Shown here in pieces: positions 1 to 10,436 of a stretch of DNA of 64,000 bases. Origin of the DNA: Parabacteroides gordonii MS-1 = DSM 23371 (GTDB taxonomy: Bacteria > Bacteroidota > Bacteroidia > Bacteroidales > Tannerellaceae). Below the pieces are notes generated by a model. The model made no database searches and had not been told where the DNA came from. It was given only the letters and a program-made list of their open reading frames with translations. Location: assembly GCF_000969825.1 (NCBI RefSeq), contig NZ_KQ033919.1:1526173-1590172 (forward strand), read 5' to 3'. Numbering within the stretch: position 1 is the first letter of the stretch; each line of letters begins with the position of its first letter. The position numbers and the translations under genes are program-made.

Positions 1-104
1 GCCAGTTTGTTACATTGTTTTTTCACTTCCCGAAGTTCTCCTTCGAGCTGCTCGCAGTGGAGTCTCAACTCCTGTGCCGTCTCTGTCAGCAGAACGGCGT
101 CCAA
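1..104 (-). CDS. Partial coiled-coil-like protein, start unclear
   Basis: The minus frame is open from the left edge up to a TAA at 159-161 and encodes a charged heptad-like stretch (ELRLHCEQLEGELREV and following), so it reads like the N-terminal part of a coiled-coil protein that continues beyond the window. There is no in-frame ATG. The two ATGs nearby (at 124 and 115) lie one frame off, separated from the open frame by a run of eight A; nine would join them. I end the call at the TTG at 104, but an ATT near 137-140 or a phase-variable or mis-sequenced A tract are alternatives. Function unknown. Confidence 0.4.
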   Translation of the reverse strand, partial: MDAVLLTETAQELRLHCEQLEGELREVKKQCNKL

Positions 105-175
105 TTTTTTTTCATTGGGTTCATTTTTATTGTTAATAATAGGCCGATGGCCGTTGATTTAATCTTCTCTATAAA

Positions 176-216
176 AACGAAGCCCCGGAGAACGAATCCC
201 CCGGGGCTTGTTTTTG
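176..216. terminator. Bidirectional intrinsic terminator
   Basis: A 9-bp GC-rich stem (180-188 with 201-209, AAGCCCCGG/CCGGGGCTT) has a T-run on both strands. It lies about 160 bp after the stop of the S-layer-like gene and has a near copy after the second such gene. Confidence 0.85.
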
Positions 217-374
217 TCTGTTTTTGCTCTTCACAGAGATCGAACAGAAGAACTTTATTTCATTACTTTAGTATTAATATTGACCGCTTGTTCACCCTCA
301 CGGGGTACTTGATTGATTAAAATTACATAGAGAAAACAACCGCGCAGTCAAATTTATTGATTATAAATAGTTTC

Positions 375-3300
375 TTATTTTACGATTGCTTTTACAGCTG
401 CTTCACCTTCTACGGCTACCACTACTACACCTACAGGAGCAGAGATAGTGGCATTGTCAGAAGAAAGAACTGTGTTGGCGATTGTCTGACCAAGTACGTT
501 AGTGATAACGACTTTCTTACCGGCTGCACCGTTGATCGTTACAACACCGTTACCAGCGATAACTGATACAGAAGAAGCGTTGATATCTTCGTTAGCTGTC
601 GGAGTTTCTTCTGTCGGATTTACATTGAATATAGCAGCTTCGCTCAGTTCTGTTACCAGTACAGGTATACCATTATGGATACGAACATATTGAGCTTTCA
701 TTTCATCATCTACTTTTTTCGGTTCTGCTTCAATATAGAAGTCAGCGGCATTGCTATCATCAACCAGACGGAATGCGAATGTTGCAGCATTCATCTTGTT
801 TTCACCTTCCATAAGCAAGCTATCCTTATCAAGATTGTGCTTATCAGTAGTATAAATTGAATTGTTTATGATTAATGTGTCTGCAATATGTTTAGCCGGA
901 ACGAATGCCAGACGATCATTACCCTGGTACATAGCAGAAGTATTACCAGCAGCAACAGAGTCTGTCAAAGTCACCAAATAACGACCTTCCGTATAAGACG
1001 GAGTACCTGCAGTCCAGTGAGGACAATCTTCTGCATAACCATGAATAGGACAAGGAACAGAATCAGTACCTTCAGTAAACTGAACACCCAAAGCCAGCAT
1101 ATACAACGGTTTGTATGTTTCATTGCGAACATAAGCAGTATCAACAAAGATAGAAGCATTGCGTTTCATATCAGCCTTATTGTACATACCCAAGAAATTC
1201 AGGCTGTCTTTTGCAAATTCTGTACCATTGTTAGCAACAATGTTTGAAGAGTTTTCATACAAGAAACGAGTTGCTTCGTCTGCTTTGAAGAATTCTACAT
1301 AAGCAGTATCATTCTTAGCAATGGCATCTTCAATAGTTGCACCTAAGCGACGATAAAGAGGAGCCGGTTCACCTGTCAAAGCAAACATTGAAGTACGGTT
1401 TTCCGTTCCGGCAGCTTCCTGATACAAATGCAGGTCGTTGTCGTTTACACTAACTTTTTTGTCATCTGATGTAGTATACAGTACATAGAACGGAGTCTTG
1501 TCGTCACCTCTATGCATTGTTTCACGCAACCAGAAGCTTTTTGCATCAGTATCTGTTGCAGTCAGTACATAGCTTCCGTTCTTTTCGCCCACATACATCT
1601 TAACACCCTTAACAGTAGTTGTCAGTCTGTAAGCAACCATCTTCAGGTTAGTAGCGATATCTTTAGAACCAGATTCTACAACTGTAGTGTCTTTGTCTAA
1701 AATCTTAACTAATTCAGGAATGAAATCCAATGCTTCACCTTTTGTGTCAACAAACAGGACACCATCTTTATTTACATTTACTTTCTTTGTTGCATCCAGT
1801 TCGTTGAAATAAGTCAACTGATATTTCTTATACAGAGGAGCATCAAAGTAACCCAGTCTTTCACCACCGTCAGCGATCTTCGTCATTTTCAGCGTATCAC
1901 CACTTACAACGCCGTAAGCAAACACATTGTCACCGGCTTTGTATAACTGGATAGCTTTATCTGATCCTGTAAGATTTACTTTTGTTTCACGGTTCCAGAT
2001 TGTTACACGGCCATCGGCATCTTTCTTTGCAACCCACTGTGCAAACGGAAGTTTAGACCAAACATTTTCTGCATCTGCCATCCAAGCATTTGACTGATCA
2101 GTCTTAGCACCATAAATCTTACCATTATCGCCATTCTTTACACCTGAAACACATTCGATAACATAGATACCAGATTCGATAGTTGTAACAACTGCATCCG
2201 GAGTTCCACCCATACCGTTTGTTGAGATCTTCCACGGATCGATATCCAATGTATTGTCTGTAGCTTTATCAGCTGCAATTACAGTCATCTCAACAATGTT
2301 AGAGAAGTCTTTGAAAGATACAACCTGATTAGTGTTTGCAGCAATTGTAGTCTTACCATCAGCCCCTTTATCAAATACGAATGCCGGTTTAATAGAAACA
2401 GAGTCGTTTTCTACTGTATAATCCATAGTGAAAGAGTAAGAACCAGCAAAGTCTGTTGCAGGAGCATAGAATTTTTGGTCTGCACTACCTGTACCTCCTA
2501 TAACATCAGATACAGCATTCAACTTATTCAAAACCAGTTTGAAGTAAGTATCGTTTGTACCTGTTTCGTAAGTAGCAGGAAGAATTGTCAGATATTCGTT
2601 TTCGCCTTTTACTTTCAGCATGGCTACCTTTTGATAACTAGCAACAAGTTTTTTTGCAGCTGTTTTTTCAGCATCAGTCTTTACATCATCTGCATAAGTC
2701 TTACCAGATGTCTGCATTAAAAGGTTACGATATACCAACTGATATTCTTTATCTGCCAAAGGATTGCTCTGAACTTTCTTATCTTTCGGAGTTGTGAAAC
2801 CGAATTTTACTGATACGGTAGAACCGTCAGCTGCATCAGAGGCTTGTTTGAATTCTCTAACAAAAGAGGCAAGCAAAGCATCTTCTGTAGCCAAAGTAGT
2901 AGCAGCAACTTGCTCTGTTGCATCAGGTAATTCCAACTCACCAACGATAGCCGGAGCGAATGCCAAAGCGGTTGCAGTAACAACTTTTGTTCCTTTCAGA
3001 TAATTCTTACCACCAGCAGGAGCTACAGTTTTATCGCTTGCAATAATACCACCCAAATTACCATCTTTATCGATAGTTACATCACCGAATTCAGAGGTGT
3101 AGTTTTCTAGTGCTGTTAAAGCTGTTCCTAAACCCGAAAAAGAAGTAGACACATTAGTAGTGGTAGTCACACCTTCAAGACCTGCAATCATGCCATTGAA
3201 TGAACTATTTATAACACCTGCATTAGCATCTTTCAATACTTTTGTTGCTGCTTTAACAGCAGTTACTTCTTCTGCAGTAAGAGATGTTTTAGATGTTACT

Positions 3301-3869
3301 TTGTTCAATTCCGCAATAGCCTTAGCAAACGCAGTTTCCTTGCCACCCAAAACAACTTCGATAATACCACCAGTTGTAGGATCAGGAGCAGTACTCCCTT
3401 CAGCTGCCAATGTAGCAACCGTATACAATTTGTAATCACCGTTAGCAAGAGCTTCATCCCCACCAGGTGTAGCTGTATCCAACCAAACGAACTCGCCCAA
3501 GCCTTCAGCCACATGAGCAGTAGCAGCACCAGATTTAGGTAATACCAAAGTCTGGCCTGTTGACTCATTTACAAATGTAAAAGTGTAAGCCTTGTGAGCA
3601 TCTTGTGTATAAGATACTTTCCATAATGCTTTTGCACGGTTAACTTTAGAAGCAGTTTTTACATCAGCTTTAGGCAACAAAGCTAATTCGCCCTTGTCAT
3701 TAATGGTCAACACATTGTCGGCTTCATTACCTGCGGCCCATGAACCACCGGCTCCTAATAAAAACGTAGAGCCACTAGCGATCTCTGTATCTACATACGT
3801 TTGTGCAGAAGCGCCAAAACAAGTAGCAAACAGTAAGCTAGCTACAAGCGTAGAAAACTTTTTGTTCAT
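375..3869 (-). CDS. Large S-layer-like surface protein with DUF6383-type C-terminus (locus 1)
   Basis: Predicted 1164-residue exported protein. I chose the ATG at 3869 because it opens a clean signal peptide (MNKKFSTLVASLLFATCFGASAQ) shared with the paralogue at 29037-32414; a longer frame reaches 3959 but its extra 30 residues would overlap the recombination site. The body is acidic, Thr/Ala/Val-rich and shows no enzyme motif. The last ~70 residues (GKKVVITNVLGQ, ending VKAIVK) form a beta domain that resembles type IX secretion sorting domains; from memory this is DUF6383. The C-terminal third matches the paralogue while the N-terminal part diverges, as expected for an antigenically variable coat. 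Large Parabacteroides proteins of this kind include phase-variable S-layer glycoproteins; S-layer assignment here is inference. Its promoter lies in an invertible segment that now points away from the gene. Confidence 0.85.
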   Translation of the reverse strand: MNKKFSTLVASLLFATCFGASAQTYVDTEIASGSTFLLGAGGSWAAGNEADNVLTINDKGELALLPKADVKTASKVNRAKALWKVSYTQDAHKAYTFTFVNESTGQTLVLPKSGAATAHVAEGLGEFVWLDTATPGGDEALANGDYKLYTVATLAAEGSTAPDPTTGGIIEVVLGGKETAFAKAIAELNKVTSKTSLTAEEVTAVKAATKVLKDANAGVINSSFNGMIAGLEGVTTTTNVSTSFSGLGTALTALENYTSEFGDVTIDKDGNLGGIIASDKTVAPAGGKNYLKGTKVVTATALAFAPAIVGELELPDATEQVAATTLATEDALLASFVREFKQASDAADGSTVSVKFGFTTPKDKKVQSNPLADKEYQLVYRNLLMQTSGKTYADDVKTDAEKTAAKKLVASYQKVAMLKVKGENEYLTILPATYETGTNDTYFKLVLNKLNAVSDVIGGTGSADQKFYAPATDFAGSYSFTMDYTVENDSVSIKPAFVFDKGADGKTTIAANTNQVVSFKDFSNIVEMTVIAADKATDNTLDIDPWKISTNGMGGTPDAVVTTIESGIYVIECVSGVKNGDNGKIYGAKTDQSNAWMADAENVWSKLPFAQWVAKKDADGRVTIWNRETKVNLTGSDKAIQLYKAGDNVFAYGVVSGDTLKMTKIADGGERLGYFDAPLYKKYQLTYFNELDATKKVNVNKDGVLFVDTKGEALDFIPELVKILDKDTTVVESGSKDIATNLKMVAYRLTTTVKGVKMYVGEKNGSYVLTATDTDAKSFWLRETMHRGDDKTPFYVLYTTSDDKKVSVNDNDLHLYQEAAGTENRTSMFALTGEPAPLYRRLGATIEDAIAKNDTAYVEFFKADEATRFLYENSSNIVANNGTEFAKDSLNFLGMYNKADMKRNASIFVDTAYVRNETYKPLYMLALGVQFTEGTDSVPCPIHGYAEDCPHWTAGTPSYTEGRYLVTLTDSVAAGNTSAMYQGNDRLAFVPAKHIADTLIINNSIYTTDKHNLDKDSLLMEGENKMNAATFAFRLVDDSNAADFYIEAEPKKVDDEMKAQYVRIHNGIPVLVTELSEAAIFNVNPTEETPTANEDINASSVSVIAGNGVVTINGAAGKKVVITNVLGQTIANTVLSSDNATISAPVGVVVVAVEGEAAVKAIVK

Positions 3870-3949
3870 AAATTTAAATTTTAATATTAATAATAGTGTT
3901 CCTAAAAGTTCTTTAATCTTAGATTCGATACGTTTGGCAATTGTTAAAT

Positions 3950-3979
3950 GACTAGCCAAAACGTTCCTTTTTTCTAGTC
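3950..3979 (+). repeat. Inverton 1, left recombination site
   Basis: A 30-bp imperfect palindrome with layout GACTAG-N6-CGTTCC-N6-CTAGTC. It matches the reverse complement of 4124-4153 at 27 of 30 positions; all three mismatches are in the outer arm, and the inner arm plus core are identical (identity runs two bases further, 20 bp in all). The 12-6-12 layout fits a tyrosine recombinase site with a 6-bp core. Confidence 0.85.
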
Positions 3980-4089
3980 ATTTTTTTGAGGGACAATTGC
4001 TTTCGTGTAAAAAAGAGGGAATTTTATACTAACTTTGCTATCCGGTTGATAAGAAAGCACATAGATTAGGTAAAATAATTTGGAAAAGG

Positions 4090-4120
4090 ATTGCAGATTC
4101 AAAATTAAGCAATACCTTTG
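4090..4120 (+). promoter_or_regulatory. Invertible promoter, facing right (OFF for the S-layer-like gene)
   Basis: ATTG at 4090-4093, a 19-bp spacer, then TACCTTTG at 4113-4120 fit the Bacteroidales promoter (-33/-7). The -7 box ends 3 bp before the right site, so the transcript should start inside the site. It points away from the minus-strand gene at 375-3869 and toward the TonB receptor at 4501. Inversion would place it about 95 nt upstream of the S-layer-like start codon. Confidence 0.75.
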
Positions 4121-4123
4121 CAT

Positions 4124-4153
4124 GACTAGAAAAAAGGAACGATTTATCTAGTC
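4124..4153 (-). repeat. Inverton 1, right recombination site
   Basis: Inverted partner of 3950-3979: GACTAG-A6-GGAACG-N6-CTAGTC. The core GGAACG is the complement of the left core, so recombination between the two gives inversion of the roughly 144-bp segment between them. Confidence 0.85.
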
Positions 4154-4500
4154 AGTCTTTTTTGGGCATCTATCCTTTATTATTCAATAGACTATATATC
4201 ACATTCACTACCCCCTATTTATATAGATATGTACTCGCGCGCGTTTCATAATAGTCTGTGTATCAATACCCGTTTTTTCAGATTTTCACGAACAATTGTT
4301 AAACGGGAATATTTTGCCAGTAAATTGCGCCATTTGTGCTCCCGAAAAGACCATCGAAATACTATTTAAACGGCAATACCTATATATTGCTATTTTCCCC
4401 TTCCTTCCCTCTCTGTTTTTTACCTACAATCGGTGATTGATGCGCTTTTCTTTTCAACCGACCTTTGCAACAATTAATAAATGGTAAAAAGATTAAGACA
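4154..4500. other. Intergenic leader between inverton 1 and the siderophore operon
   Basis: No gene seen. It holds a perfect 6-bp-arm inverted repeat GCATAT-like element at 4373-4390 (GCAATA-CCTATA-TATTGC), a weak stem CCCGTTT/AAACGGG (4269-4275 with 4301-4307) without a following T-run, and a likely promoter for the TonB gene near 4437-4467 (ATTG, 20-bp spacer, GACCTTTG). Confidence 0.5.
4372..4390 (+). promoter_or_regulatory. Candidate iron-responsive operator
   Basis: GGCAATACCTATATAT at 4372-4387 is repeated exactly at 21377-21392, upstream of the flavodoxin gene. Both genes are of types usually induced by iron starvation. The copy here is a perfect inverted repeat (GCAATA, 6-bp gap, TATTGC). 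Binding by a Fur-like repressor is inference. Confidence 0.45.
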
Positions 4501-6879
4501 TTGAAAGCGATATTTAACACACTTATGTTTGTATTACTCCTTGTATTTCTTTCGGTCGCGGCAAAAGCACAAAGCGGTACGATGATCTCAGGGAAAATAG
4601 TATCTACGGAAAAAGAGATCGTCGATTTTGCAACGGTCTATCTGAAAGGTACAAATTATGGGGGAACGACTAACGAAGAAGGTATCTATCATCTGAAAGC
4701 TCCTGCAGGAAATTATACACTGGTCGTATCCGCCATCGGTTACAAGACAGTAGAAAAACAGGTCAAACTGATCGACGGGCAACGTGTAAAACAAAATATC
4801 ACCATCACTCCACAAGCGGAAGAGCTCGACGAAGTGGTAGTTGTCTCCAACGGAGTCAGCCGCCTGAAACGCTCGGCATTCAACGCCATCGCGGTAGATA
4901 CGAAGGAACTGCAAAACTCCACCAAGAACCTGAGCGATGCACTGGGGAAAGCTCCGGGGATGAAGCTCCGTGAGTCGGGCGGCGTAGGATCAGACATGCA
5001 GCTGATGCTAGACGGTTTCAGCGGAAAGCATGTGAAGGTGTTTATCGACGGGGTACCGCAGGAAGGGGTGGGAAGTTCTTTCGCACTGAACAATATCCCC
5101 GTCAACTTTGCCGACCGTATCGAAGTGTATAAAGGGGTAGTCCCCGTTGGCTTCGGGACGGATGCGATCGGCGGGGTCGTTAATATCGTGACCAACAAGA
5201 AACGCCGCAACTGGTTCCTGGATGCTTCCTATTCATACGGATCTTTCAATACACATAAATCGTATGTGAATTTCGGACAGACCTTCAACAATGGTTTTGC
5301 CTACGAGATCAATGCTTTCCAGAACTATTCGGACAACGACTATTATGTAGATGCCCCGGTGAAGGATTTCGAAACCGGTAGCCTGGATACAGAGAACAAA
5401 GAACGTGTGAAACGTTTCAACGATACTTATCACAACGAGGCGGTAGTCGGTAAACTGGGTCTGGTGGATAAGAAATGGGCAGACCGCCTGATGTTCGGCT
5501 TCACTTACTCGAATATGTATCAGGAGATACAGACAGGGGTACGCCAGAAAACCGTATACGGCCAGAAGCACCGCAAAGGCCATTCGCTGATGCCGTCGCT
5601 CGAATACAACAAACGCAACCTGTTCGATAGCGGAGTAGACGTGGCGCTGACCGTCAACTACAACAAGAACCAGACAACGAACGTGGACACTTCCGCCTAC
5701 GAATATAACTGGCGCGGCGAAAAGCACCTGATGAATTCGCGCGGCGAACAATCCTACCAGCATACCCGTTCGGACAACAATAACTGGAACGGTACACTGA
5801 CGGCCAATTACCGGATCGGCAAAGCGCATATGTTCACCTTCAACCATGTGTTGAACACCTTCAGCCGCTCCAACACCTCGCTGCTGACCAACGAGGAAAT
5901 GACGGATGCCATCAACAAGGAGACACGGAAGAATATCTCCGGCCTCTCCTACCGCCTGATGCCGTCGGAACACTGGAACCTCTCCGTGTTCGGTAAATAC
6001 TACAACCAGTTTGTAGCAGGCCCGATGGCGACCAGTTCCACACAGGACGAGTATGTGCGTACCACCCGCAGCGTCAACTCGATGGGATACGGGGCAGCAG
6101 GTACGTATTTCGTTCTGCCCGGCTTACAGGCCAAGCTGTCTTACGAGAAAGCATACCGCCTGCCTACGATCGAGGAAATGTTCGGTAACGAAGACCTCGA
6201 AATGGGCGACCTCAGCATCAAACCGGAGAATAGCGACAACATCAACCTGAATATCAGTTACAACCGGACATTCGGCAAACATACCATCTATACGGAAGGC
6301 GGCGTGATCTATCGCAATACACGCGACTATATCCAACGTAATATTACCGACCTGAGTGGCGGTAAAGAAGCTGCGACTTATATCAACTACGGTAAAGTAC
6401 TGACGAAAGGGTATAACATCTCCGCCCGTTACGGTTTCGGCAACTGGCTAAGTATCGGCGGTAACTTTACGCAGATGAACGTACGCGACAACCAAAAGAC
6501 GGCTATCGGTAGCGGAGCGAACAACATCGCCTACAAACAGCGTATGCCGAACCTGCCCTACCGCTTTGCCGACTCGGACGTGACGTTCTACTGGCGCAAC
6601 TTGTTTGAGAAAGGCAATACACTGACCGTATCGTACGACAATCAGTATCTGCATGAGTTCACCTATTATTCATCCATCATCGGATCGAATAAAGGGGAAT
6701 ACCTCGTACCGAGCCAGTTCTCACACAACCTGTCTCTGTCTTACACCCTGAAGAACGGACGTTACAACATCTCTTTCGAGTGCCGTAACTTCACGGATGA
6801 GAAGCTGTATGACAACTTCAGCCTGCAACGAGCAGGACGGGCTTTCTACGGAAAGGTTCGTGTCTACTTAGGAAATTAA
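4501..6879 (+). CDS. TonB-dependent receptor, XusA-like (siderophore uptake)
   Basis: Outer-membrane active transporter of about 792 residues. I prefer the TTG at 4501, which opens a good signal peptide (KAIFNTLMFVLLLVFLSVAAKAQ); the TTG at 4465 lies within a likely -7 box, and the ATG at 4481 is out of frame. Order: signal peptide, carboxypeptidase-regulatory-like beta domain (about residues 30-105), plug domain (VVVVSNGVSRL onward, with DGVPQEGVGSS and GGVVNIVTNK), then a 22-strand-type barrel to the C-terminus (RVYLGN). The next genes encode a DUF4374 lipoprotein, an esterase and a PepSY membrane protein, the set known as XusA/XusB/XusC in Bacteroides thetaiotaomicron xenosiderophore uptake. 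The substrate is therefore probably a catecholate siderophore such as enterobactin; this is inference from context. Confidence 0.85.
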   Translation: MKAIFNTLMFVLLLVFLSVAAKAQSGTMISGKIVSTEKEIVDFATVYLKGTNYGGTTNEEGIYHLKAPAGNYTLVVSAIGYKTVEKQVKLIDGQRVKQNITITPQAEELDEVVVVSNGVSRLKRSAFNAIAVDTKELQNSTKNLSDALGKAPGMKLRESGGVGSDMQLMLDGFSGKHVKVFIDGVPQEGVGSSFALNNIPVNFADRIEVYKGVVPVGFGTDAIGGVVNIVTNKKRRNWFLDASYSYGSFNTHKSYVNFGQTFNNGFAYEINAFQNYSDNDYYVDAPVKDFETGSLDTENKERVKRFNDTYHNEAVVGKLGLVDKKWADRLMFGFTYSNMYQEIQTGVRQKTVYGQKHRKGHSLMPSLEYNKRNLFDSGVDVALTVNYNKNQTTNVDTSAYEYNWRGEKHLMNSRGEQSYQHTRSDNNNWNGTLTANYRIGKAHMFTFNHVLNTFSRSNTSLLTNEEMTDAINKETRKNISGLSYRLMPSEHWNLSVFGKYYNQFVAGPMATSSTQDEYVRTTRSVNSMGYGAAGTYFVLPGLQAKLSYEKAYRLPTIEEMFGNEDLEMGDLSIKPENSDNINLNISYNRTFGKHTIYTEGGVIYRNTRDYIQRNITDLSGGKEAATYINYGKVLTKGYNISARYGFGNWLSIGGNFTQMNVRDNQKTAIGSGANNIAYKQRMPNLPYRFADSDVTFYWRNLFEKGNTLTVSYDNQYLHEFTYYSSIIGSNKGEYLVPSQFSHNLSLSYTLKNGRYNISFECRNFTDEKLYDNFSLQRAGRAFYGKVRVYLGN

Positions 6880-6915
6880 TCCCAATATAATAAATAGTAA
6901 TAAATTCAATATTAA

Positions 6916-8343
<1,428 letters not shown>

Positions 8344-8361
8344 GCCGCAAACGACTGAAAA

Positions 8362-9192
8362 ATGAATTGGATCAAGATCCTTCTTATATTCCTCCTGCTC
8401 CCGCTAATCCTGCGGAGCCAGGAGGATATTTATATAGGTAAGAAACAGTCCCTTTACTCTACCGCCTTGCAGGAGAACAGAAACTACTGGATACACCTGC
8501 CCGAGAACTACGGACAGGATACAACGCAAACCTATCCGGTGATTTATCTGCTCGACGGTGACTCGTTCTTTCATTCGTTAGTGGGTATCAGCAAGACATT
8601 CTCCACGGTGAGAGGGAAGTTCCTCCCGCAAAGTATCATCATCGGTGTGCTGAATGTAGACCGTACACGCGACCTGACGCCTACCGCCTCAGCCGCCGGA
8701 CGTGACGGAAAGATCGCTCCCGGTGCCATCCCGCAAGGAGGTGGAAGCGAAACGTTCAGCCGCTTCCTGACCGGAGAGCTTCGCGCCGTTATCGACAGCA
8801 CCTACCGTACCAACGGGAAGAATATGCTGATCGGACATTCCTATGCCGGACTGTTCACGCTCAACACCTTCCTACGCCATACGGAACGGTTCGACACGTA
8901 TCTGGCCGTCGACCCTAGCCTGTGGTGGGATCAGGGCAAACTGGCGGAAGAAGCAGGTGCATTGATCGAAGGGAAAGACTTCGCAGGGAAAAGCCTGTAT
9001 ATCGGTGTCGCCTCTAAAAAGCGTACCGACCGGGTGGATATCCACCTCAACAAAGTAAACCATCTCCTCACGGAGGTACTGCCGCAGGCGGAGAACCTGC
9101 GCTTCTTTAGTAAATCATTCCCCGAAGAGAACCACGGAACAGTCGCTATTCCGGGAATATACAACGGGATCAAACAATTATTCGGAAAATGA
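8362..9192 (+). CDS. Secreted alpha/beta-hydrolase esterase (Fes/IroE-like)
   Basis: A 276-residue protein with an N-terminal hydrophobic signal (first 18 residues) and an esterase-D/enterochelin-esterase fold: YPVIYLLDGDSFFH near residue 59, the nucleophile elbow GHSYAG with Ser160, and a C-terminal ENHGTV motif carrying the likely catalytic His. Its stop overlaps the start of the PepSY gene by 4 bp, so the two are translationally coupled. In this operon the natural substrate would be the trilactone of an imported catecholate siderophore, hydrolysed in the periplasm to release iron, as IroE does. Substrate is inferred; the family also contains feruloyl and S-formylglutathione esterases. Confidence 0.8.
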   Translation: MNWIKILLIFLLLPLILRSQEDIYIGKKQSLYSTALQENRNYWIHLPENYGQDTTQTYPVIYLLDGDSFFHSLVGISKTFSTVRGKFLPQSIIIGVLNVDRTRDLTPTASAAGRDGKIAPGAIPQGGGSETFSRFLTGELRAVIDSTYRTNGKNMLIGHSYAGLFTLNTFLRHTERFDTYLAVDPSLWWDQGKLAEEAGALIEGKDFAGKSLYIGVASKKRTDRVDIHLNKVNHLLTEVLPQAENLRFFSKSFPEENHGTVAIPGIYNGIKQLFGK

Positions 9193-10385
9193 GAAAATTA
9201 TTTGCTCAACTGCATTTATGGTTATCCATACCTTTCGGTATCATCATTGCGATCGTCTGCCTGACGGGAGCCATACTGGTATTTGAATCGGAGATACAGG
9301 AACTTTGCCATCCTTCCCACTACTTTGTCAAGGAAGTAAAAGGGGAACCGCTGCCCCCTGCCGCCCTGATCAAAGCGGCACGCCAGCAACTGCCCGACTC
9401 GGTCAAGATCAACGGTATCCGTGTCTCCTCCGACCCGAAACGTACCTGGCAACTGGTATTGCCAGGCAAGAAAGCAGCCGCTTTCATCAACCCTTATACC
9501 GCCGAAGTAACCGGGATAGCCGACGGACAGGGCTTCTTCATGCAGATGATGCGCCTGCACCGCTGGTTGCTCGACTCTTACAAACGCGACGGTAGCTTCT
9601 CGCTGGGTAAGGCCGTTGTTGGATATGCTACACTGGCTCTCGCCATCATCCTGATAAGCGGGCTGGTGATCTGGTACCCCCGCAACAGGAAAGTACTGAA
9701 AAACCGCCTGAAGATAAAAACGAAAGCCGGCTGGTATCGTTTCTTCTACGACCTGCATGTATCGGGTGGGTTCTATGCGACATTGCTTCTGTTAGTCCTG
9801 ACACTAACCGGGCTTACCTGGTCGTTCGGCTGGTATCGTGACGCTTTCTATACTGTATTCGGTGTCGAAACGACCCAAACGCAGGCACATGCACCGGCTG
9901 CCACTCCCGCTCCTTCCGCACAGGAAGCTCCCTCCCGCGAAAGAGGGTCGGGCAACCGGGAAGGAAATCGGGATGGTAACCGCGAAAGAGGTTCCGGTGA
10001 AGGAAGGGAGCGTTCGCAAAAGCGGACGGATTACAGGCAATGGGCAGAAGTATTGTCTACCCTGCAAAGCCAGTATAAAGAATATAACTCGATCACTATC
10101 CAGGATGGCTCGGCAACCGTTTCTACCGCCAGGTACGGAAATACGAGGGGTAGCGACCGCTACACTTTCAACCCGGCAACCGGAGAGATCACGGAAGTCC
10201 AGTTATATAAAGACCTTCCGAAGTCCGGCAAGATACGGGGTTGGATCTATTCTGTACATGCCGGAACCTGGGGTGGTATGACGACCAAGATATTAAGTTG
10301 TCTGGTATCCTTCCTCGGCGCCGTATTTGCCATCACAGGATATTATTTCTGGATCAAAAAGAAACTGAGAAAAAGAAAGAAATAA
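9189..10385 (+). CDS. PepSY-domain inner-membrane protein, XusC-like
   Basis: A 398-residue membrane protein with TM segments near residues 12-33, 140-163, 190-215 and the C-terminus, and PepSY-type periplasmic regions; HRWLLDS and DLHVSGG carry the conserved His residues seen in PepSY reductase-like proteins. Members next to siderophore receptors are thought to reduce or release ferric iron at the inner membrane. Residues about 231-280 are an odd low-complexity insert: first Ala/Pro-rich, then Arg/Gly/Asn/Glu repeats (e.g. RERGSGNREGNRDGNRER). It overlaps the esterase gene by 4 bp and closes the uptake operon. Confidence 0.82.
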   Translation: MRKLFAQLHLWLSIPFGIIIAIVCLTGAILVFESEIQELCHPSHYFVKEVKGEPLPPAALIKAARQQLPDSVKINGIRVSSDPKRTWQLVLPGKKAAAFINPYTAEVTGIADGQGFFMQMMRLHRWLLDSYKRDGSFSLGKAVVGYATLALAIILISGLVIWYPRNRKVLKNRLKIKTKAGWYRFFYDLHVSGGFYATLLLLVLTLTGLTWSFGWYRDAFYTVFGVETTQTQAHAPAATPAPSAQEAPSRERGSGNREGNRDGNRERGSGEGRERSQKRTDYRQWAEVLSTLQSQYKEYNSITIQDGSATVSTARYGNTRGSDRYTFNPATGEITEVQLYKDLPKSGKIRGWIYSVHAGTWGGMTTKILSCLVSFLGAVFAITGYYFWIKKKLRKRKK

Positions 10386-10436
10386 CGGTAGTCTGGCTTT
10401 TAAATGATATATTTGCTTTCATAAAGCATTAATCAG

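Noticed and set aside
4026-4036. Second -7-like box TAACTTTG in inverton 1
   Set aside because: No -33 element at a suitable distance, and the matching place in inverton 2 has lost it.
5233-5973. Long opposite-strand frame in the TonB receptor
   Set aside because: It mirrors the codon pattern of the real gene and has no family features.
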